Source: Methyloprofundus sp. (lineage in GTDB: Bacteria > Pseudomonadota > Gammaproteobacteria > Methylococcales > Methylomonadaceae). From it: 64,000 nucleotides of DNA. A program made the translations under genes and the position numbers. Below, piece by piece: positions 43,405 to 53,172 of the stretch. Numbering within the stretch: the stretch's first letter is position 1; every line of letters begins with the position of its first letter. The DNA lies in the NCBI GenBank assembly GCA_012960135.1, contig DUBW01000045.1:33312-97311 (forward strand), written 5' to 3'. The notes under the pieces are model-generated. The model saw only the letters and a program-made list of their open reading frames with translations. It made no database searches and was not told the DNA's origin.

Positions 43405-43455
43405 AAAAAAGCTTTAGCTTTTTTTGGAGATGGCAATAGCTAAAGCTATTGCCAT
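43405..43455. repeat. Tandem pair of hairpins (AAAAAAGCT/AGCTTTTTT and ATGGCAATAGCT/AGCTATTGCCAT)
   Basis: First hairpin 43405..43424 looks terminator-like; second 43430..43455 has 12-bp perfect arms. Confidence 0.75.
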
Positions 43456-43501
43456 TCTTATTTTCGTGCCTTTGGTGGTTAATTCAAAACTTAGGTAACC
43501 C

Positions 43502-43528
43502 GGAAGCGGAGCTGAAGGCCCCGCTTCC
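43502..43528. repeat. GC-rich hairpin
   Basis: ggaagcggagctgaaggccccgcttcc. Confidence 0.65.
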
Positions 43529-43596
43529 AATTTATTAGTTGTACGGTTTATTCCATCTGCGCACCCAGGCCATTTCGGAACGCTTATAAGCTAACT

Positions 43597-44823
43597 TTAT
43601 CCGTTGGCATCCGTTTCAATATACTTCAACCATTGTTGTGCAGATTTCTTGGTCTTCCTGTAGTCCAATGCATGGATAAATGCATTTTTTGCTGACTGTA
43701 GCTGCCCCGTTTCATAATAACTAATCCCCAGTAAAGTATAAGCTTCCCCGGTTTGTTTTAAGCCACCTTTTTTAAGCGCTTTTTTAATCACTGTTATTGA
43801 TGTTTGCCATAATTCCTGCTCGACATGGATGCGCCCTAGCTGCAGATATAATTCGCCTTTTGCATTTAATGCCGAAGCTTTTTCCAGAGCATTAATTGCT
43901 TTTTTATACTCTCTGGCACTGGTCCAGGCATTGGCCAGTAATTCCCAGTGTGCAGACTCTTGTTTTACATTTTTATTATCTAGTTCCTTACTTAATAACA
44001 ACGCAGCCTGATAGGGTTGATTGTTATATAAAAATAAATTTGATAATTGTAAAATGTCTGACTCTGAGGTGATATAGCCTTTCGTATAAGCCAGATGTTT
44101 TATCGCCAATGCATTGGAAAATTGCTGCAATTGCTGATAAATAGAAGCTAATTGTTGCCAATAGTCTTTTTTATCAGGATATAGTGCAATCATTCTACGC
44201 AACACACCTGCCGCTGCCGAGTAATTTTCCAGTTCATAATATAAAGCCAGATTCAGTTGCAACCAGCTTTCTTTCGGCTTTTTAGAGTGCTTAATAACAT
44301 GTTCAATATACGGTAATGCCTGACGGTACTGCTTTAATTGTGCGTAGGCATTGGCTAACAAAATTCTAACCTGTTTATTTTTTGTTTTGAGATGTGCCTT
44401 TAGCCAGGGATCTAAAGTATCGACTGTTTTTTGATACTGTTCCGTTGCCATGTACAACTGCCCCAGGTTAAACAAGGCTTCCTGTTGCTGCTCTTCGCTC
44501 AGCGCCTTAGTTGCCAAAGCCTGTTCCAAAAGGCGCGCGGCTTGCTTATAGTTATCTTCCAGCGCATAAACTGATGCCAGGCTGCGCAAGGTAATCGCCT
44601 GTTCATAACTATGTTTATTTACCTTAGCCAGGACTTTTTCTAGTTTCTTATGTGCTTTAGAATACTCCTGCTTGCCAATTAACTCTTCTGCTTTATTGAG
44701 CTGTTTATAGACCCACGGAGAAATAGTAATGGTCTTTCCCTCAGCATAAATAGCAGACGAGATAGCGCAAAGACTGATGCTTATCAGCGCTATTTTGAGG
44801 CTATTCCTGATTAAACTTATCAT
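43597..44823 (-). CDS. TPR protein of the TonB cluster
   Basis: Signal peptide and multiple TPR-like repeats; overlaps tonB. Confidence 0.8.
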   Translation of the reverse strand: MISLIRNSLKIALISISLCAISSAIYAEGKTITISPWVYKQLNKAEELIGKQEYSKAHKKLEKVLAKVNKHSYEQAITLRSLASVYALEDNYKQAARLLEQALATKALSEEQQQEALFNLGQLYMATEQYQKTVDTLDPWLKAHLKTKNKQVRILLANAYAQLKQYRQALPYIEHVIKHSKKPKESWLQLNLALYYELENYSAAAGVLRRMIALYPDKKDYWQQLASIYQQLQQFSNALAIKHLAYTKGYITSESDILQLSNLFLYNNQPYQAALLLSKELDNKNVKQESAHWELLANAWTSAREYKKAINALEKASALNAKGELYLQLGRIHVEQELWQTSITVIKKALKKGGLKQTGEAYTLLGISYYETGQLQSAKNAFIHALDYRKTKKSAQQWLKYIETDANG

Positions 44824-45449
44824 TTCTTTAGATCAAATTTTAAAATCTGTACGGCGCGCTGTTCAACTGCTTCACCGGCGACAATATGCGGCTTAAATTT
44901 CCAGCGTTTTATTGCTTTCAACGCGGCACGATTAAAGATAGAGCTCGGTTGTGAGGCGACCACTACAGCATCTTTGACTCTGCCTTCTTTAGTAATAGTG
45001 AATTCTACTTTTACCCAACCCTCAATACGACGATTGGCTGCGCGCATAGGGTAAGTCGGTGGAATTCTAACCAAAGGAATAACATGAGTGCTGATTTGCC
45101 CCTTGCCTACCTGTAATCCAGTTAACACCGAACTCCCGAAGCTGCTATTCTGGATGGGGATATCCAGGTTGGGCATATCCATATCAGGTATATCTGTTTG
45201 CTTTACCTGGGCGCTATACACTTTTAATTTTGGCTGTACCGGTCGTTCTTTAGGTTTAGGCTTTTCAGGAACCAGACGATCTTTGCTTTGAATTTTTGTT
45301 TCACGCTTGAAGCGGATAAAGTCAACCATACGCACATCACTGGTTTTTTTTAAACTCTGCTGATTATTGCTAATCATATAGTGCATTGCCCAAAATAATG
45401 CCAATGCAATGGCGACACCAGAAAACAGCGAGAGTGCAATACGAATCAC
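44820..45449 (-). CDS. tonB: Energy transducer TonB
   Basis: N-terminal TM, Pro/Lys-rich region, C-terminal PPTYPMRAANRRIEGWVKVEFTITKEGRVKDAVVVASQPSSIFNRAALKAIKRWKF. Confidence 0.92.
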   Translation of the reverse strand: MIRIALSLFSGVAIALALFWAMHYMISNNQQSLKKTSDVRMVDFIRFKRETKIQSKDRLVPEKPKPKERPVQPKLKVYSAQVKQTDIPDMDMPNLDIPIQNSSFGSSVLTGLQVGKGQISTHVIPLVRIPPTYPMRAANRRIEGWVKVEFTITKEGRVKDAVVVASQPSSIFNRAALKAIKRWKFKPHIVAGEAVEQRAVQILKFDLKK

Positions 45450-45859
45450 TGCGATTCCGACTCGGTTGCAATAGCTGGGTTCATAATACCTGCCAAGCGT
45501 ATTTGATCAATAACCTGCACTAAAGCTTGCGTTTTAGTATCTCTATCAGCGGCAATAACCACTGAGCCCAGCGGGTTTTCCATGTGTAAGCGCGAAACAT
45601 AGGCGCGCACGGCACGAAAATCGACCAGCCGCTTGTCTATCCAGACATCGCCGTTGGCTCTGATACCAACGATGATATTGCCCTGCGCTTTGCTTTCACC
45701 CGTTGAAGCTCTGGGACGATTGACCTCAATCCCCGATTCTTTAACAAAAGAAGTAGTCACAATAAAGAAAATCAACATAATAAAGACAATATCCAACATC
45801 GGGGTCATGTCTATATCAGCATTTTGATCTGCTGAGGAACGGTTAGCTCTGCGGCGCAT
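45446..45859 (-). CDS. exbD: Biopolymer transport protein ExbD
   Basis: IDMTPMLDIVFIMLIFFIVTTSFVKESGIEVNRP. Confidence 0.94.
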   Translation of the reverse strand: MRRRANRSSADQNADIDMTPMLDIVFIMLIFFIVTTSFVKESGIEVNRPRASTGESKAQGNIIVGIRANGDVWIDKRLVDFRAVRAYVSRLHMENPLGSVVIAADRDTKTQALVQVIDQIRLAGIMNPAIATESESQ

Positions 45860-45879
45860 TTTATTATCTCTCTATTACT

Positions 45880-45960
45880 GTAGAGCGGACTTCAGTCCGC
45901 TAATTAGAAGGGTGTAGTTATCCATATGAAATGAACAGGGCGGACCAAAGTCTGCTCTAC
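45880..45960. repeat. Paired GTAGAGCGGACT-type inverted repeat between exbD and exbB
   Basis: gtagagcggacttcagtccgc ... gggcggaccaaagtctgctctac. Confidence 0.8.
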
Positions 45961-45977
45961 AGTAGGTTGTTATGTTA

Positions 45978-46502
45978 TTAATTATATTTCAATAAATCGG
46001 CCAGGTGATGTGATTCATCACTGACGTGCTCTTCTATCAGCTTACTGAAATATAAGCCGGCTATGGCAATAACCATACCTGCCATAGTCGGTATGGTCGC
46101 TTGTGAAACACCCAGCGCCATTGCTCTTGCATTACCCGTGCCGGTGACTGCCAACACATCAAAAACGTGAATCATCCCGGTTACCGTCCCCAATAAACCC
46201 AGTAAAGGACACAGGGTAATCAGTACTTTTATAATCGCAACACTACGGTTCATCTGGATGAATACGGCTGAAATTAATTCCTGCCGGATAAATAAAGCAT
46301 AGGCAGAATTTTTATCTTCACGCTGCTCCCATAAATCCAGGCAATTTGCCTTAAGCAGCGGATAATTGTGTTTGAAAAAAATCAAGCGCTCGATAATCAG
46401 GCACCATAAACAGATAGCAACAATTAAAATTAGCCATAACACGTCACCGCCTGCATAGAGAAAGTTACGAATGTCTTCAAAAAATGCAAGTTGCCTAGGC
46501 AT
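45978..46502 (-). CDS. exbB: MotA/TolQ/ExbB proton channel family protein (short)
   Basis: PLLGLLGTVTGMIHVFDVLA...ALGVSQATIPTMAGMVIAI. Confidence 0.92.
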   Translation of the reverse strand: MPRQLAFFEDIRNFLYAGGDVLWLILIVAICLWCLIIERLIFFKHNYPLLKANCLDLWEQREDKNSAYALFIRQELISAVFIQMNRSVAIIKVLITLCPLLGLLGTVTGMIHVFDVLAVTGTGNARAMALGVSQATIPTMAGMVIAIAGLYFSKLIEEHVSDESHHLADLLKYN

Positions 46503-47830
46503 TACTTACCTGCACGACGGCTCATGATGCCGGCAGTTTGCTCATCTAAAATTTGCACTAACATCTTACTGCGCGAAACTAGCAGGCTATGCAAAAACAA
46601 TAATGGAATGGCAACGCATAAGCCCAACATCGTGGTTACCAGTGCCTGAGAAATTCCATCCGCCATTAACTTCGGATCGCCGGTACCAAATAAACTGATG
46701 GATTGAAAAGTCGCGATCATACCGGTTACTGTACCGAGCAACCCTAATAAAGGCGCGACAGCAGCAAATAGCTTAATCATCGATAAGCCTTTCTCCAGAA
46801 GGGGTACTTCTCGGGTAATCGCTTCATCAAGAATAAGCTCCAAGGTTGCGGTATCTTCCAATGAACTCTGCTCAGTGGCGCTCAATACACGGCCCAAGGG
46901 ATTATCATCGGAGGCTGTTTCATTCTCCATTTGCGCTCTCATTTTTTTGCCTGTGATCGCCAGAATAACCAGACGATACATGGCATAGAGAAAGCCTAGT
47001 ACACCTAAAGCTAGAATAATATAACCTACGACCCCACCTTGCTGAATGCGTTCCTGAGTGTTCGGTGTTTGAATCAGCATACTCAACATAACACCACGCG
47101 TCGGATCGATAGCAATAGGCTCTTGACTTGCGTCTGAGTCACTAAAATCTGCCAGCAAATCAAGGTACCTGCTGGCTGGTTGGCGAGCCAGACTAGTGAG
47201 TATTTTTGTTTCCGGTGAATAGCGTAAATACTCTCCGTTAGCAACGGCATTAAATGCTCCGATACGGATGATTTCAGCTTCTTCTCTGTGGCCTCCAGGC
47301 GTTTGAATAGGTTGTTTAAAGCGCACAACCTTTCCTGACTCGGTCATTTCCTGCTGCAAGGTAAACCACAAGATTTCTAATTGGTCGATAGTCGGAAGCG
47401 CTTTACTTTCAACTATACCAATTAATGGCTCAGTACGATCGGGGTATTGAGCAGAAACCATTGAGTCAACTAAATCGGCTGCTAAATCACCTGCAACCTG
47501 CCGAGCAGCACCAAATAGCTCACCTAATTCGCCACTACGCTCTTTTAATTGCGCTGCAAATTTAGCCAGTACTTCTTCATTACTTTCCAATTGTAATTTT
47601 AATTGCGCGCTGAGCTTTTTTTGCTTAGCTAACTTCGCTTCAGCCGCTTGCAATAATTGCTGCTGAGTTTTCTTTTCAGCCAGAAATTCTTCTTCGCGGA
47701 TGCGATTAATTTTACGTTCAAGAACTTGTCTTTGCTTAACATCCTGTAACAGTTGGTCCAAGTCATTATTCCCAGACCACGCATTGTTAGAGACTAAAAC
47801 CGTCAGTATCAAACCGATAACTAATTTCAT
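46502..47830 (-). CDS. MotA/TolQ/ExbB proton channel protein with N-terminal coiled-coil/periplasmic extension (TtpC-like)
   Basis: APLLGLLGTVTGMIATFQSISLFGTGDPKLMADGISQALVTTMLGL; about 260 aa N-terminal extension. Confidence 0.9.
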   Translation of the reverse strand: MKLVIGLILTVLVSNNAWSGNNDLDQLLQDVKQRQVLERKINRIREEEFLAEKKTQQQLLQAAEAKLAKQKKLSAQLKLQLESNEEVLAKFAAQLKERSGELGELFGAARQVAGDLAADLVDSMVSAQYPDRTEPLIGIVESKALPTIDQLEILWFTLQQEMTESGKVVRFKQPIQTPGGHREEAEIIRIGAFNAVANGEYLRYSPETKILTSLARQPASRYLDLLADFSDSDASQEPIAIDPTRGVMLSMLIQTPNTQERIQQGGVVGYIILALGVLGFLYAMYRLVILAITGKKMRAQMENETASDDNPLGRVLSATEQSSLEDTATLELILDEAITREVPLLEKGLSMIKLFAAVAPLLGLLGTVTGMIATFQSISLFGTGDPKLMADGISQALVTTMLGLCVAIPLLFLHSLLVSRSKMLVQILDEQTAGIMSRRAGK

Positions 47831-48606
47831 TATTTAGCCTCCTTTGCTGTTGGAACCGGTAAGGTTAATAGATCTGGAGCAGCTTCTTTACGAGCTATGC
47901 GTAATCCCTGACGGATAGAGTTACGATATTCACTGGATAATCCCTCCCAACGTTTATCGGTGTTATTCCAGTAACCTGTTTCACTGCCATCAAGGCGTTG
48001 GTAGTACAAAGCAACACGGCCAAGACGCAGAAAATCAACCGAGCTGATCTCACCCTCTAATTCTATATTGGCGCGATAGGCTTCGATGGTATTACCGTAA
48101 TCATTTTCTATTTGATAGGCCTCCATAATGCGGCGAAATTTTTCGGCATTAGTGACGTCTGCCCGAGTCATCATATCCCTTAAACTGCTAACACGCAGCT
48201 TACGCTCTTCAGGCAAAAAAGGCATATCCAACTGAATAAATTGCTCCAAGCTCTTTTGCATATTCAGGATCAGCGGGACAATTTCACTCTGTGTGGTTTC
48301 GATTTGTTCTAACTGCTCCTCAAATGAGACTTTTTCAATTTCCTGTGAAGCAAGCAATGCCTGCAAATGCTCATTATAGGTCAGTAATGTCCTGGTTTGC
48401 CGAGTCACAGAACGAAATTGCTCTAACATTTTGCGCGTACGATCGTCTAAGCCATCTATGTTCTTTTGCGATTTTATGGCACTTTTCTGGATAGCACTTT
48501 CCGTCGCTATTGTTTTAGAAAGAGTATCTGCAGAGGCGCAAACAGAGCTTAGGCTGAGTACTGAAGGTATCAATAATATCAGATATTTACGGGGTGAAAA
48601 AAGCAT
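47830..48606 (-). CDS. DUF3450 domain-containing periplasmic protein
   Basis: Signal peptide; coiled-coil; RRIMEAYQIENDYGNTIEAY...LRLGRVALYYQ. Confidence 0.88.
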   Translation of the reverse strand: MLFSPRKYLILLIPSVLSLSSVCASADTLSKTIATESAIQKSAIKSQKNIDGLDDRTRKMLEQFRSVTRQTRTLLTYNEHLQALLASQEIEKVSFEEQLEQIETTQSEIVPLILNMQKSLEQFIQLDMPFLPEERKLRVSSLRDMMTRADVTNAEKFRRIMEAYQIENDYGNTIEAYRANIELEGEISSVDFLRLGRVALYYQRLDGSETGYWNNTDKRWEGLSSEYRNSIRQGLRIARKEAAPDLLTLPVPTAKEAK

Positions 48607-48907
48607 ATATAATGATTTACTTCTATTTAATAAAAATTACCAAGACTTTACCACAGCCAGCATAAAATTCAATGGGTTATATCACCTATTTAGACTTCAC
48701 GCGGTCACAGATGCGGTTGTTTAGTGAGCTGATTTTTATCGAGGCAAGACGCTAAAACAAGCGCATAGCTGGCTACGCAACTGCTTCAGCAACACAGCTC
48801 TCGGCAAAAACTCAGCCGTGGCCGCGCGAAATATATGCTTGTAAAAATCTACAGCATGGTCTGATATGGCCAGACTGGCATGCTGTAGATCCTGTGGCTT
48901 TAGTGAT

Positions 48908-49660
48908 TTATAAGGAGTCGCTGATAGTGCGATTATAAAAAGGCCAGGTTTTGACGTGTAAATATTTTCTGATAGGTGTTTTAATCACCGAGACACACAA
49001 GACGATAGAAAATAAACACCAGACTGCCGCAAATTCATTCGGATCATCGGTGGTTACATCTGAAATCCAGGGACCGACCACATAATGAAAAGCAACAAAG
49101 CGCCATGAGCCGTAAATCACTGGCATAACAAAGGAGGCTAAAATGTAGACGAACACATGCATACCCCATTCATAACCCGGGAACCAGGAGACTGGAGGAG
49201 ACATAAGTCCGTTTAATGGCATTTGCCAGGCGATATGCCAGGCGCCCGAAACGGAACATATTTGCTCCCCGCAAAAACCTTCTGTACCAATAATACACAA
49301 ACCTGCCCAGGCAAATGGATACATTTTAACGATCATGGCTACGGCGGCTACTGCACATAAAGTATAAACAGTGGTTCTTATTTTTAATTTGACGCTTTCG
49401 GGAATAAAGTACATCGCCACCATATTGACAAAAAACGGCTGAAAGGCGACATGCAGATAGCCAAACAGCGTGAGCACCTGATTCATCGGGGAGCTACATT
49501 CATCGATATAGACATAGGTTGCGGCCTGCAATAGCTCCATCAACGCGAAATAAGTTAATGGGATCCATAATTCTTTTGACTCCCCTTTTACTGCAATATA
49601 TGCAGCTGTTCCTAACCCGACAGCTGCCAAAACACCCGATGCTTCTCCACTCCAGCACAT
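48908..49660 (-). CDS. Multi-pass membrane protein (DUF5765-like)
   Basis: MCWSGEASGVLAAVGLGTA...; about 7 hydrophobic segments. Confidence 0.65.
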   Translation of the reverse strand: MCWSGEASGVLAAVGLGTAAYIAVKGESKELWIPLTYFALMELLQAATYVYIDECSSPMNQVLTLFGYLHVAFQPFFVNMVAMYFIPESVKLKIRTTVYTLCAVAAVAMIVKMYPFAWAGLCIIGTEGFCGEQICSVSGAWHIAWQMPLNGLMSPPVSWFPGYEWGMHVFVYILASFVMPVIYGSWRFVAFHYVVGPWISDVTTDDPNEFAAVWCLFSIVLCVSVIKTPIRKYLHVKTWPFYNRTISDSL

Positions 49661-49975
49661 AAACTAATCCTCTATTTGTTACACCCTGAAACCATTGCCT
49701 CAGGTTTTATTGTTATTAAAAAAAGCTAGCAATTATACCTTATCTTAACTTGATATAACCTATTAATATTGCGCCTATAAATGACGCCTCAGGCATTATC
49801 AGTGCCTGACATTTTACACAGAGGCATTAAAGACAAACCACTGTGATATTAGTCTTGGAAAGATGATCAGCATTGAAAACTGTCATACAATTGAGCTTAT
49901 TTATATGCAACTTGAAAATTTATACTAAAATACATCTTTTATTTTTTAGATAGCACAAAGGATTAAGCACAAGCT

Positions 49976-50962
49976 ATGTCAGAAACCAGTTCCAGCGATA
50001 GCCTTATCGCCATACAACATTTAAAAGCCTATATTGGCGAGCACATTATTGGTCAGGATGTTTTAGTCGAGCGCATGTTAATTGCCTTGCTTGCCGATGG
50101 GCATATATTAGTCGAGGGCGCTCCAGGGCTAGCTAAGACTCGCGCGATAAATGCGCTGAGTAAAGGCATACAAGCCGACTTTCATCGTGTGCAATTTACT
50201 CCGGATTTATTACCTGCCGATTTAACCGGTACCGAAATTTATCGCCCCGAACTAGGTAACTTTGAATTTCAAAAAGGGCCTTTATTTCACAACCTGGTAT
50301 TAGCCGATGAAATTAACCGTTCACCTGCAAAAGTACAGGCTGCCCTATTAGAAGCCATGGCTGAGCGGCAAATTACAGTTGGCGGTGAAACCTACCCCCT
50401 ACCCCCTCTTTTTTTGGTTATGGCGACCCAAAACCCGATTGAGCAAGAAGGAACTTATCCATTACCCGAAGCGCAATTAGACCGCTTTTTACTGCATGTA
50501 AAAATTGACTACCCGCAAGCTGAACATGAAAAGCTAATATTACATCTGGCCCGTAATGAAGCAATGCAGCTAGGCCAATCAACCCAACAAGCAACTCAAG
50601 CGATCAGCCAGGAAAGCCTTTTTGCTGCGCGTCAGGAAGTACTGAATATTTATATGGCGGATAACCTCGAAGATTATTTGCTGCAAATTATTCTTGCCAC
50701 CCGCAATCCGGCACCCTACGGAGAAGATTTAGCCAGCTGGGTACAATATGGTGCCAGCCCGCGTGCCAGTATTGCACTAGATCGTTGCGCCCGCGCCAAA
50801 GCCTGGTTAAACGGCAAAGATTTTGTTGCTCCTGAAGATATCCAGGATATGGCCTTTGATATTTTGCGACATAGGGTGATTTTATCTTATGAAGCCGAAG
50901 CAGAGGGCATTAACAGTGATGATTTTATTCAGCAATTAATCGCCAGAATTGCAGTCCCTTAA
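49976..50962 (+). CDS. MoxR-family AAA+ ATPase (second copy)
   Basis: LVEGAPGLAKTRAI...LADEINRSPAKVQAALLEAMAERQIT...ATQNPIEQEGTYPLPEAQLDRF. Confidence 0.95.
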   Translation: MSETSSSDSLIAIQHLKAYIGEHIIGQDVLVERMLIALLADGHILVEGAPGLAKTRAINALSKGIQADFHRVQFTPDLLPADLTGTEIYRPELGNFEFQKGPLFHNLVLADEINRSPAKVQAALLEAMAERQITVGGETYPLPPLFLVMATQNPIEQEGTYPLPEAQLDRFLLHVKIDYPQAEHEKLILHLARNEAMQLGQSTQQATQAISQESLFAARQEVLNIYMADNLEDYLLQIILATRNPAPYGEDLASWVQYGASPRASIALDRCARAKAWLNGKDFVAPEDIQDMAFDILRHRVILSYEAEAEGINSDDFIQQLIARIAVP

Positions 50963-51843
50963 TGGAAAAGCATAACAGTGAATTAGTTAGCGTGAGCCTG
51001 GACATGCTAATCAAACTTGCCAAACCCGCCGCTTCATTAAAACTGTTTCGTTCACGTATACGCGCCTCACATAGTGGCGGCTATGTATCACGCACCAAAG
51101 GCCGGGGCATGGAATTTGACGAAGTGCGCATGTACCAGCCAGGTGATGATATTAGGAGTATCGATTGGCGAGTGACTGCACGAACGGGCAAAACTCACAC
51201 TAAACTGTTTCGTGAGGAACGTGAACGCCCAGTCTTTATCTCTGTCGATTATCGTGCCTCTATGCAGTTTGCAACACGCGGTGTATTTAAATCAGTGCAG
51301 GCAGCAAAGCTAGCAGGATTACTGGCCTGGATTGCAGAGCGGCATGGCGACCGGATCGGTGGTCAGATCTTTACTGATACTGCCTGCCGGGAATTAAAAC
51401 CACAAAATGGCAGGCAAGCAGTGCTGCATTTTTTTAATGCTCTGGTTAACGCAGAAACCAAACAAACTGCAATCAGTCTGGAGCAGGTGATCAGGCGTTT
51501 AAGTCACCATGTCAAACCCGGAAGTCTGATTTATATCATCAGCGATTTTCGCGGCATTAATCAAACAATAGAAAATGATCTGGCAAAATTGGCAAGGCAT
51601 TGTGAACTCATCATGATTCTGGTCTATGACCCCTTGGAAAGCCATTTACCCGCCAAGGGTCGTTATCGATTTACCGATAGCACGACAGATATAGTTGTCG
51701 ATACCGGCGATAAACAACGAGTCTTAAATTATCAGCAAAAATTTCAGCAGCATTGCACATACCTGCAAACACTGGCAAAGAAACTAAATATTCGCCTAAT
51801 CCGTTGTGCCAGCAATGAAAAACCGGCGGAAGTACTAAGGTAA
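50962..51843 (+). CDS. DUF58 domain-containing protein (second copy)
   Basis: SHSGGYVSRTKGRGMEFDEVRMYQPGDDIRSIDWRVTARTGKTHTKLFREERERPV. Confidence 0.92.
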   Translation: MEKHNSELVSVSLDMLIKLAKPAASLKLFRSRIRASHSGGYVSRTKGRGMEFDEVRMYQPGDDIRSIDWRVTARTGKTHTKLFREERERPVFISVDYRASMQFATRGVFKSVQAAKLAGLLAWIAERHGDRIGGQIFTDTACRELKPQNGRQAVLHFFNALVNAETKQTAISLEQVIRRLSHHVKPGSLIYIISDFRGINQTIENDLAKLARHCELIMILVYDPLESHLPAKGRYRFTDSTTDIVVDTGDKQRVLNYQQKFQQHCTYLQTLAKKLNIRLIRCASNEKPAEVLR

Positions 51844-51914
51844 ATCACTTAATCAGGAATAAGGACGGGCGCTTACCCTGTATATTTTTAAAGACTCATG
51901 CCACCTCCCCTGAA

Positions 51915-52190
51915 ATGCGCTGCAATTCAGATTCATTCGGCAATAAAACCTGCCAGGATAATAAAGGCAATACCTGGCTTGGGCGCACCGATACTTCGGG
52001 GAATGAAACCTGGCGTGACAACAAGGGGAATACGATGAACGGAATTGCCGACTCTTTTGGCAATAAAGTCTAGGATGGCAATGTTATAAAAGGAAGAACT
52101 GACTCCTTTAGAAATACCGGTTACAAGGATAGCTCAGGTAACACTATAAGATGCTATGAGGATTCATTTGGCACAGAAACCTGCAAGTGA
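51915..52190 (+). pseudogene. DSFGN-repeat small protein with in-frame stop
   Basis: MRCNSDSFGNKTCQDNKGNTWLGRTDTSGNETWRDNKGNTMNGIADSFGNKV*DGNVIKGRTDSFRNTGYKDSSGNTIRCYEDSFGTETCK*; TAG at 52071. Confidence 0.7.
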
Positions 52191-52214
52191 TCTGAAGTAT
52201 TAGCAGGCAAAAAA

Positions 52215-52244
52215 AATGCCTGATGCATTGCTGCATCAGGCATT
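52215..52244 (-). terminator. Perfect 13-bp hairpin terminator, A-run on its 5' side (minus-strand U-tract)
   Basis: aatgcctgatgca ttgc tgcatcaggcatt preceded by aaaaaa. Confidence 0.8.
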
Positions 52245-52291
52245 ATAAATATAAACTACATTACGAGGAGGTACTAATTTTTTAACTGTTA

Positions 52292-52444
52292 TTAACCTTC
52301 TATTTGACGGTTGCAGGAGGCAGTACTGAAATAGGCGATTGCTGCAAACAGCATTCCCGAGATAATAAATGCCCCAGAAATAATACCTAAAGTACCGGCA
52401 ACAAATAAAACACCGACCAAAATATCTTTTCGATATTCCGTCAT
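52292..52444 (-). CDS. 50-aa small membrane protein
   Basis: MTEYRKDILVGVLFVAGTLGIISGAFIISGMLFAAIAYFSTASCNRQIEG; followed by the 52215..52244 terminator. Confidence 0.55.
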   Translation of the reverse strand: MTEYRKDILVGVLFVAGTLGIISGAFIISGMLFAAIAYFSTASCNRQIEG

Positions 52445-52662
52445 TATCCAGCCCTGTCTATAAAAGAAATTAATATATCTGGTGCTAACTATACAGTAGC
52501 TAGAAATTCACACAATACCAGCAATTGTTGTTAATTTATTTCCTTAAAAGAAACAATCTGCAAGACAGCCATTACTCTTGCCTTGAGAGAGGGCCCGTCC
52601 CCAGAGGGGGTATATTTATAGCTCCATAAGTATTCGCAGTATAAAGTTCAATAAGTGAGGAC

Positions 52663-52708
52663 CCGGCTTTAGCCTGCATTGGTATTGCTTCATGTAGGCT
52701 AAAGCCGG
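52663..52708. repeat. Inverted repeat, 13-bp perfect arms
   Basis: ccggctttagcct ... aggctaaagccgg. Confidence 0.8.
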
Positions 52709-53172
52709 CGCACCAATAGAAGTGCAAGAACTTATGCAACAATTAATATCCAGCTTATTTTGTAACTTATTAGCCTTTAAGCAAATTTATTTAGACTAGC
52801 TTTAAATTACGCACTTTTTCATATCTGGTCACTTGCTATTCAGATTTGCGACCGTCATTGCACTTCCATTGTTGACAGTTGATTTCTGTTAGAGTTTTTT
52901 TGCGCTGAAAAAACTGTATTTACGCGCATCAATAAAAAATCAGGTAATTCAAAATAACCCTCACGGGTCAAGACCAGGATAACAAAGTCCTGTCATGTCA
53001 GCATTGCATTTTCAGTAAGGTTTTATGGCGTGTTTTTTATAGTTGTAGTCCGTCAACATGATCATCCATTACGATTATGTAATGGTAGAAGTAATAAGCA
53101 CACTCTGCCTAATATGAGGCCAATCCGGCGCAGTTAAGCTTAAAAACCGACAAAACATTCAATGACGTAGGC

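Noticed and set aside
43181-43600. Cobalamin riboswitch upstream of nrdJa
   Set aside because: I looked for a B12-box-like conserved core in the upstream region and could not recognise one; only simple hairpins were seen.
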